From: Aristaeella hokkaidonensis
Lineage (GTDB): Bacteria; Bacillota; Clostridia; Christensenellales; Aristaeellaceae
DNA: 64,000 bases
Direction: 5' to 3'
NCBI RefSeq assembly: GCF_018128945.1
Contig: NZ_CP068393.1
Location: 2,852,001-2,916,000, forward strand
Shown here: piece after piece, positions 58,944-64,000 of the stretch
How the letters are laid out: each line of letters starts with the position of its first letter
How positions within the stretch are numbered: position 1 is the stretch's first letter
Notes under the pieces: generated by a model
Told to the model about the DNA's origin: nothing
Seen by the model: the letters and a program-made list of their open reading frames with translations, nothing else
Databases searched by the model: none
Translations under genes and position numbers: made by a program

Positions 58944-60113
58944 ATGCGCAGACTGTTTACTTCTGAATCCGTTACTGAAGGACATCCCGACAAACTGTGT
59001 GATCAGGTTTCCGACGCGGTGCTGGACGCCATCCTGGAAAATGATCCCAAAGCCCGCGTGGCTTGCGAAACCTTCGCGACCACCGGAATCATCACCGTTA
59101 TGGGTGAAATTACCACCACTTCCTATGTGGATATCAATGCCATTGTCCGGAAGGTTGTGACCGAGATTGGTTATGACGCTCCGGAAAAATCCTTCAACGG
59201 CAACACCTGTGCCGTGATGACCGCCATTCATGAGCAGAGCCCGGATATCGCCATGGGCGTGAATGACGCCCTGGAAACCCGGGACGGCAGCAAGGAAGCG
59301 GATATCGGCGCCGGCGACCAGGGTATGATGTTCGGCTATGCCTGCACGGAGACACCCGAAAGGATGCCTCTGGCCATTGCCCTGAGCCACCGGATGGCGC
59401 TTCGCCTGACGCAGGTGCGTAAAGACGGCACACTGCCTTTCCTCTATCCGGACGGAAAGACCCAGGTGACCGTGGAATACGAAGATGACAAGCCTGTTGC
59501 GGTGGACACCGTGGTGGTTTCCGCCCAGCATTCCGCTGATGTGGATATGGAAGAGCTGAGGAAGGGCATCAAGGAACAGGTGATCCTGCCCATTATTCCA
59601 AAGGAGCTGCTGACGGACAAAACCCGGATCCTGATTAACCCCACCGGACGTTTTGTGATCGGTGGACCGACCGGAGATACCGGCCTGACCGGACGGAAAA
59701 TCATCGTGGATACCTACGGCGGATCCGCACCTCACGGCGGCGGATGCTTCTCCGGTAAGGATCCGACCAAGGTGGACCGCAGCGCTGCCTACGCCGCACG
59801 CCATGCCGCAAAGAACGTGGTGGCTGCCGGCCTTGCGGAACGCTGCCAGATCCAGCTGGCCTATGCCATTGGTGTGGCGGAACCCGTCAGCGTGCTGGTT
59901 GACACTTTCGGAACAGGCGCACTGCCGGATGACAAGCTGGCGGAAATCGTGACCAAGGTGTTTGACTTCCGGCCTTCTGCCATCATTGAGCGGCTGAACC
60001 TGCGCCGGCCCATCTACCGTCAGACCGCGGCCTACGGCCACTTCGGACGGACGGATGTGGATCTGCCCTGGGAAAAGGAAGACTATGTTGAAAAGCTGAA
60101 GGCTTTTCTGTAA
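58944..60113 (+). CDS. metK: S-adenosylmethionine synthetase
   Basis: Makes SAM from methionine and ATP. 389 residues, full length. [20 protein letters not shown] is the N-terminal signature, [12 protein letters not shown] the central one, and [20 protein letters not shown] the C-terminal one. The ATG at 58944 has AAGGAGAAG upstream. Controlled by the SAM-I riboswitch and terminator in its leader. SAM also serves the many methyltransferases and the radical SAM protein in this window. Confidence 0.98.
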   Translation: MRRLFTSESVTEGHPDKLCDQVSDAVLDAILENDPKARVACETFATTGIITVMGEITTTSYVDINAIVRKVVTEIGYDAPEKSFNGNTCAVMTAIHEQSPDIAMGVNDALETRDGSKEADIGAGDQGMMFGYACTETPERMPLAIALSHRMALRLTQVRKDGTLPFLYPDGKTQVTVEYEDDKPVAVDTVVVSAQHSADVDMEELRKGIKEQVILPIIPKELLTDKTRILINPTGRFVIGGPTGDTGLTGRKIIVDTYGGSAPHGGGCFSGKDPTKVDRSAAYAARHAAKNVVAAGLAERCQIQLAYAIGVAEPVSVLVDTFGTGALPDDKLAEIVTKVFDFRPSAIIERLNLRRPIYRQTAAYGHFGRTDVDLPWEKEDYVEKLKAFL

Positions 60114-60137
60114 TGAACAATGAATAATGGTGGAGAA

Positions 60138-60168
60138 GAAAGCTTCCGGAAGGAAGCTTTCTTTTTTT
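60138..60168 (+). terminator. Rho-independent terminator after metK
   Basis: GAAAGCTTCC / GGAAGCTTTC with loop GGAA, then seven T. Confidence 0.88.
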
Positions 60169-60179
60169 GAACGAAAAGA

Positions 60180-60294
60180 GGAATACCAGACCGGTTCGAT
60201 TTATCTGTAGTATGCAGGTTTTTGCTGAGCTACAGGATATTGTGTACGGGGTGCAGGCGGTGAAAAATAAAGGCTGGATGCCTGTCGGTATTCC
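60180..60294. other. Possible structured RNA with a three-way-junction layout
   Basis: GGAATACC (60180-60187) pairs with GGTATTCC (60287-60294). Inside are CTGTAG/CTACAG (60205-60235, with inner CAG/CTG) and CAGGC/GCCTG (60254-60284). There is no reading frame. No own promoter is clear, so it may also be a DNA element. It occupies most of the 60169-60303 gap. Confidence 0.35.
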
Positions 60295-60303
60295 AAAAAA
60301 GGC

Positions 60304-60333
60304 TTGACAAGCATTTGCATATTCTGATATATT
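60304..60333 (+). promoter_or_regulatory. Promoter for rpmH-rnpA
   Basis: TTGACA, 18 bases, TATATT, about 100 bases before rpmH. I see no DnaA-box cluster in 60334-60435. Confidence 0.7.
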
Positions 60334-60435
60334 TATTAGGCTGTCCGCACTGTGGACATGCATTGTAAGATGTTCTCGGACCGGGTCATCTCCCGGGATC
60401 CGCAAACGAGTTTGAATCTGTGAGGAGTGTTGACC

Positions 60436-60570
60436 ATGTTCCGTACTTATCAGCCCAAGAAGCGCCAGCGCAGCAAGGTGCATGGCTTCCGTGCCCGGAT
60501 GGCGACCAAGAACGGCCGTCGTGTTCTGGCTGCCCGCCGTCGCCGCGGCCGCAAGGAGCTGACGGTGTAA
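60436..60570 (+). CDS. rpmH: 50S ribosomal protein L34
   Basis: A 44-residue, very basic ribosomal protein: [20 protein letters not shown] and then [16 protein letters not shown]. Full length. GAGGAG lies 9-10 bases before the ATG. It heads the conserved rpmH-rnpA-yidD-yidC-jag block. Confidence 0.98.
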   Translation: MFRTYQPKKRQRSKVHGFRARMATKNGRRVLAARRRRGRKELTV

Positions 60571-60610
60571 TTACCGTCATAAAGCCTGCTTCAGTATGAC
60601 TGTGGATGAG

Positions 60611-60639
60611 GCCCGCCCGTTAAAGATGGGCGGGCTTTT
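60611..60639 (+). terminator. Hairpin between rpmH and rnpA (attenuator-like)
   Basis: GCCCGCCC / GGGCGGGC stem with a 9-base loop, then TTTT. Probably partial, giving more rpmH than rnpA message. Confidence 0.65.
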
Positions 60640-60701
60640 CCTCATAAAAGACGCTGTTTAACAGCGCAATGGGATTTTCCGCGCAGAGCGGAAGGAAGAG
60701 A

Positions 60702-61064
60702 ATGGAAAGACGTTATCGGCTGAAGAAAAATAAAGCGTTCCAGTATGTCTATCACAGGGGACATTCTGTGGGATGCCGCAATCTGGTCATGCTTCTTGCC
60801 CCGGGCAGGGAGCTGAAGATCGGTTTTTCCGTCAGCAAGAAAACAGGCAATGCCGTGACCCGTAACAGGATCAAACGGCGCCTGCGGGAATGCTTCCGGC
60901 CCTATTTGGGGGACGTGAAAACCGGTCTGTACGTTGTTGTCGCCAGACCTTCAGCTGCAGAGGCCGCCTTCGGGGATCTGAAGAAGGATGTACACTATCT
61001 GCTGAAAAAGCAGAATGCGCTGATTAAGCGCTCTTCAGAAAACGAGGGGAACCGCGCCGAATGA
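60702..61064 (+). CDS. rnpA: Ribonuclease P protein component
   Basis: Protein subunit of the enzyme that makes tRNA 5' ends. 120 residues; [20 protein letters not shown] with RRLRE is the RNR signature. The start at 60702 has GGAAGGA upstream. It overlaps yidD by 4 bases. Confidence 0.97.
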   Translation: MERRYRLKKNKAFQYVYHRGHSVGCRNLVMLLAPGRELKIGFSVSKKTGNAVTRNRIKRRLRECFRPYLGDVKTGLYVVVARPSAAEAAFGDLKKDVHYLLKKQNALIKRSSENEGNRAE

Positions 61065-61303
61065 AACGCTTTCTTCTGTTCCTGATTCGTTTCTACAGAC
61101 GGGAACTGAGCCATCGTAAGCGGAAGCCAACCTGCCGCTATATTCCCACCTGTTCCGAGTATGCCGTGACAGCCATTGAACGTTACGGCGCATGGAAGGG
61201 CGGACTGATGGCGCTATGGCGCCTGCTGCGATGCAACCCCTTCAGCAAGGGTGGCTATGATCCCGTACCGGAGGATCCCTGCATAACATTAAGGAGGGAA
61301 TAA
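61061..61303 (+). CDS. yidD: Membrane protein insertion efficiency factor YidD
   Basis: An 80-residue membrane-associated protein; [20 protein letters not shown] and [18 protein letters not shown] are family-defining. Starts with ATGA overlap on rnpA. Confidence 0.97.
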   Translation: MKRFLLFLIRFYRRELSHRKRKPTCRYIPTCSEYAVTAIERYGAWKGGLMALWRLLRCNPFSKGGYDPVPEDPCITLRRE

Positions 61304-61309
61304 CCCGGA

Positions 61310-62314
61310 ATGAATGATTTTGTTTACGGTATTCTGGCCTGGATCCAAAGCTGGGTCGGAAGCTGGGGTTGGTCGATCGTAGTATTCGCGATCCTGATCC
61401 GGCTGGTTCTGACCCCACTTGATTTCAAGAGCCGCGTCAGCATGCGCAAGACCCAGAAGCTGCAGCCCCAGCTGCAGGCGCTGCAGAAAAAGTACGCCAA
61501 TGACAAGGAAAAGCTGAACGCCAAGACGGCTGAACTCTACAAAAAAGAGCATATCAATCCTCTGTCCAGCTGCCTGCCGCTGCTGCTGTCCTGGCCTGTC
61601 CTCATTGCTGTGTGGGGCGCCATGCGTATGGTGGCCAACAAGGAGCTGCTGATTCAGCTGACCCAGATTCTGAACAACGAAATGCCCGCGCTGGAACCCT
61701 GGCTGTGGGTCAAGAACCTGTGGATGCCCGATAACCTGTTCTCTGCCTGCCTGCCGGACCTGAACACACTGCGCGTGATTCCTGCCGACCAGTGGCAGAC
61801 CTGGTTCAGCAGCCTGGATCAGAGCAATCTGCCTATCCTGATCAAAGACCTGGGCCTGACTGCCGCAAGCTTTGACGGGAACGCCCTGCAGGGAACCCTG
61901 CAGCAGATCCTGGAAGCCGTGCAGCAGAATGCGGCTTATGTGGAAGCGGTTGCGGTCAGACCCGGCTGGACCTTTAACCTGCTGATTACCCAGGTTTCAC
62001 TGATTAACCAGTACAACGGCTGGCTGCTTCTGCCGATCCTGTCTGCAGTGAGCCAGTTTGCAATGTCCAAGGCGATGGGCACTGCCCAGCAGCAGCCTGC
62101 AGCCCAGGGATCCGCTGCGGGAAGCGGAAAGTTTATGCAGTATTTCTTCCCGCTTTTCTCCCTGGTGATCTGTCTTGGTTATTCTGCCGCTTTCTCCCTG
62201 TACTGGGTATTCAGCGGTGTGGCCAGCATGGCGCAGACCATTATCATCAACAAGTGGCTTGACAATAAGGAACAAGCGGCCAAAGCAGTGGCCGGGGAAG
62301 GATCTGTGAAATGA
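61310..62314 (+). CDS. yidC: Membrane protein insertase YidC
   Basis: Inserts membrane proteins with or without Sec. 334 residues with about five membrane helices. The conserved cytoplasmic part is MRKTQKLQPQLQALQKKYAN, and the late helices hold FPLFSLVICLGYSAAFSLYW. It lacks the lipoprotein signal common in bacilli; this is usual for clostridia. AAGGAGGG precedes the ATG by about 11 bases. Confidence 0.96.
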   Translation: MNDFVYGILAWIQSWVGSWGWSIVVFAILIRLVLTPLDFKSRVSMRKTQKLQPQLQALQKKYANDKEKLNAKTAELYKKEHINPLSSCLPLLLSWPVLIAVWGAMRMVANKELLIQLTQILNNEMPALEPWLWVKNLWMPDNLFSACLPDLNTLRVIPADQWQTWFSSLDQSNLPILIKDLGLTAASFDGNALQGTLQQILEAVQQNAAYVEAVAVRPGWTFNLLITQVSLINQYNGWLLLPILSAVSQFAMSKAMGTAQQQPAAQGSAAGSGKFMQYFFPLFSLVICLGYSAAFSLYWVFSGVASMAQTIIINKWLDNKEQAAKAVAGEGSVK

Positions 62315-63219
62315 AGCAGTATGAATTTTCCGCCAGAACCCAGGATGAAGCCGTAGAAATGGGTCTTCAGGAACTGGGTGTTTCCATTGCAGACGTAGAT
62401 ATCCAGGTTGTTGAAGAAGGCAGCAAGGGCCTGTTCGGCCTGTTCGGTTCCCGTCCGGTGAAGGTTCGCCTGACGCTGAAGGACGCTGAAGAAGATCCGC
62501 TGGCTGATCTGCTGGAAGACAAGAAGCCGGCCAAACCGCAGATCGAGCCCGAAAAGAAACAGGAAAAGAAGCCTGAGAAGAAAGCCGAAAAGAAGCCTGT
62601 TGAGAAGAAGGCTGAAGAGAAGAAGCCCGCTCCCGAAAAGAAGAAGGCTGAGAAAAAGGCTGAACCCGCTGAGAAGAAGGAACAGGAAAAGCCTGCTGTG
62701 AAGGCTGAAATCCGTCCGATGGAAAAGCCCGAAGTGACGATGATCGCCGCTGAAGAGCTGACTGATGATTCTCCCGCCGGTACCGCCCATGCTTTCCTGG
62801 CTGAGCTGACCAAGCTGATGGGCGTGGACGTGACCATCGATATGGGCACAGACGCCGAAGGCAATGTTTACGGTTATATCAACGGTGATACGCTGGGCAT
62901 CCTGATCGGCCGCCGGGGCGAAACTCTGGATGCCGTGCAGTACCTGACCAGCCTGAAGGTGAACCGGGGCCGTGAAGGCTATACCCGTGTGACCCTGGAC
63001 ACCGAAAACTACCGCGCGAAGCGGGAAGATACCCTGATCCGCCTGGCCAACCGGATGGCGAACCGTGCGCTGCGTACGGGCCGGAAGGTAAGCCTGGAGC
63101 CCATGAATCCCTATGAGCGCCGGATCATCCACTATGCGCTGCAGCAGACTGAAGGCGTTACCACCCACTCAGAGGGTGAAGAACCCAACCGTCACGTGGT
63201 CATTACCAACAAGAAGTGA
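62311..63219 (+). CDS. jag: Jag/KhpB RNA-binding protein
   Basis: A 302-residue RNA-binding protein. Jag-N domain at residues 1-50 (EFSARTQDEAVEMGLQELGV), a long linker rich in Lys, Glu, Pro and Ala (about 70-140), a KH domain (DTLGILIGRRGETLDAVQYL) and an R3H domain (REDTLIRLANRMANRAL). It is longer than usual because of the linker. It overlaps yidC by 4 bases. Known to form a complex with KhpA and to affect division and wall synthesis. Confidence 0.96.
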   Translation: MKQYEFSARTQDEAVEMGLQELGVSIADVDIQVVEEGSKGLFGLFGSRPVKVRLTLKDAEEDPLADLLEDKKPAKPQIEPEKKQEKKPEKKAEKKPVEKKAEEKKPAPEKKKAEKKAEPAEKKEQEKPAVKAEIRPMEKPEVTMIAAEELTDDSPAGTAHAFLAELTKLMGVDVTIDMGTDAEGNVYGYINGDTLGILIGRRGETLDAVQYLTSLKVNRGREGYTRVTLDTENYRAKREDTLIRLANRMANRALRTGRKVSLEPMNPYERRIIHYALQQTEGVTTHSEGEEPNRHVVITNKK

Positions 63220-63264
63220 TAAATTGCGGAAACCAACACTATATGACTTTGGGAGGTTTAAGCA

Positions 63265-64000
63265 ATGTTAGACATTAATCTGCTCAGAAACGATCCCGAG
63301 AAAGTACGGGAGAATATCCGGAAAAAGTTCCAGGATGAAAAGCTGCCCATGGTGGACGAAGTGATCAGCATGGACAAGGAATACCGCGAAGCGATCCAGC
63401 AGGGTGACAACCTGCGCAACAAGCGCAAGGTGCTGTCCAAGGAGATCGGTGGACTGCTGGGCAAAGGCCAGAAGGAAGAAGCCGAGAAGGTCAAGGCCCA
63501 GGTGGCCGAGATGGCCGAAGAGCTGGCTGCGCTGGAAGTGAAGGAAGAAGAGCTGAAGGCGGAAATCCGCAAGCGCATGCTCGTGATTCCCAACATCATC
63601 GACGACAGCGTGCCGATCGGCAAGGACGACAGTGAGAACGTGGAAATCCAGCGATATGGCGAGCCCGTTGTGCCGGAATGGGAAGTTCCCTACCACGTGG
63701 ATATCATGGAACGGCTGTCCGGTATCGATCTGGATGCTGCACGTAAGACCAGCGGCAACGGATTCTATTACCTGATGGGCGACATTGCTCGCCTGCACAG
63801 CGCGATCCTGAGCTACGCCCGTGACTTCATGATTGACCGGGGCTTCACCTATGTTGTGCCGCCCTTCATGATCCATGGCAACGTGGTGACCGGCGTGATG
63901 AGCTTCGCCGAAATGGAAAACATGATGTACAAGATCGAAGGCGAGGATCTGTACCTGATCGGTACTTCCGAGCATTCGATGATCGGTAAGTTCATTGATA
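63265..64000 (+). CDS. serS: Seryl-tRNA synthetase (3' end outside window)
   Basis: First 245 residues of the class II synthetase that charges tRNA-Ser. MLDINLLRNDPEKVRENIRK starts the tRNA-binding arm, the two helices of the coiled-coil arm run from about 30 to 105, and the catalytic domain begins with KTSGNGFYYLMGDIARLHSA and continues to LYLIGTSEHSM. ATG with GGGAGGT 7 bases upstream. Only 45 bases separate it from jag, which leaves no space for a T-box. Confidence 0.96.
   Translation, partial: MLDINLLRNDPEKVRENIRKKFQDEKLPMVDEVISMDKEYREAIQQGDNLRNKRKVLSKEIGGLLGKGQKEEAEKVKAQVAEMAEELAALEVKEEELKAEIRKRMLVIPNIIDDSVPIGKDDSENVEIQRYGEPVVPEWEVPYHVDIMERLSGIDLDAARKTSGNGFYYLMGDIARLHSAILSYARDFMIDRGFTYVVPPFMIHGNVVTGVMSFAEMENMMYKIEGEDLYLIGTSEHSMIGKFID

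Noticed and set aside
60188..60205. GGTTCGATTT resembling a tRNA T-arm
   Set aside because: No acceptor stem, anticodon stem or D-arm can be formed around it.
60334..60435. Replication origin next to rpmH
   Set aside because: No cluster of TTATNCACA boxes and no dnaA or dnaN gene.
63220..63264. T-box before serS, and likewise before asnA
   Set aside because: The serS gap is 45 bases, too short; the asnA leader has no TGGNACCGCG-like sequence.

Overview
The window looks like a chromosomal segment of a Gram-positive, clostridia-type bacterium, probably from a gut or rumen. Signs of this are Bacillota-style regulators (a PurR-type purine repressor with a PurBox pair, an AraR-type GntR/LacI hybrid, an S-box riboswitch before metK), SepF and DivIVA division proteins, strong AGGAGG ribosome sites, and many secreted proteins that bind cell wall (CW-binding repeats, PG-binding domains, BspA-like leucine-rich repeats). 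A GH51 arabinofuranosidase fits a plant-fibre niche. A Christensenellales/Aristaeella-like origin is a guess from overall style. I see no rRNA, tRNA, CRISPR array, transposase or prophage.

Layout. 1-9.7 kb is a surface-polysaccharide region: an iron-type ABC permease (cut by the window edge), a sugar aminotransferase, rfbC, rfbB, rfbA and a LoaP-like NusG paralogue, interleaved with two CW-binding surface proteins; rfbD lies 25 kb away at 33-34 kb. 10-18.2 kb holds araR, rlmH, a row of exported proteins (lipoprotein barnase, six-domain PG-binding lipoprotein, secreted caspase-like protease), an Mrp ATPase, a DUF5711 propeller and an S23-type four-helix-bundle gene. 18.3-22.2 kb is plsX-acpP-rnc, the GH51 gene and a small Cys-rich protein. 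22.4-27 kb carries a large SH3/PG-binding protein, an L,D-transpeptidase and asnA. 27.2-33 kb is pth-mfd-lspA-rluD. 33-38.7 kb, on the minus strand, is rfbD, lysC and recD2-comF. 39-46 kb has a PG-binding protein, an HPr-like protein, purR and a division cluster (HlyD-like, yggS, sepF, divIVA, E2-like). 46.3-57.8 kb has a PflX-like radical SAM protein, a 1095-residue membrane propeller protein, glpK, pgsA, an rph-rdgB fusion, a PHP phosphatase, a HerA-like ATPase, an 11-residue-repeat protein and mscL. The right end has pduL, riboswitch-metK, rpmH-rnpA-yidD-yidC-jag and the start of serS.

The most unusual signal is between the genes. Short arrays made of four 7-base units (28 bases; types CAGAATT, CATAATT, CACAATT, AAGAATT) recur about every 4 kb, at gene borders, and in several cases encode the last residues and stop codon of a gene. 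All three arrays in reverse orientation are preceded within about 0.1-0.4 kb by a forward array, giving inverted-repeat composite elements; one encloses the S23-type gene and the other two enclose non-coding DNA, one clearly and one possibly structured. Other notable structures are a row of hairpins with variable stems and constant spacers after the trmH-like gene, and perfect inverted repeats that span the stop codons of three genes. The most interesting protein-level candidates are the barnase lipoprotein without a visible barstar, the HerA-like ATPase with its repeat-protein neighbour, and a SepF with a seven-fold five-residue repeat in its linker.
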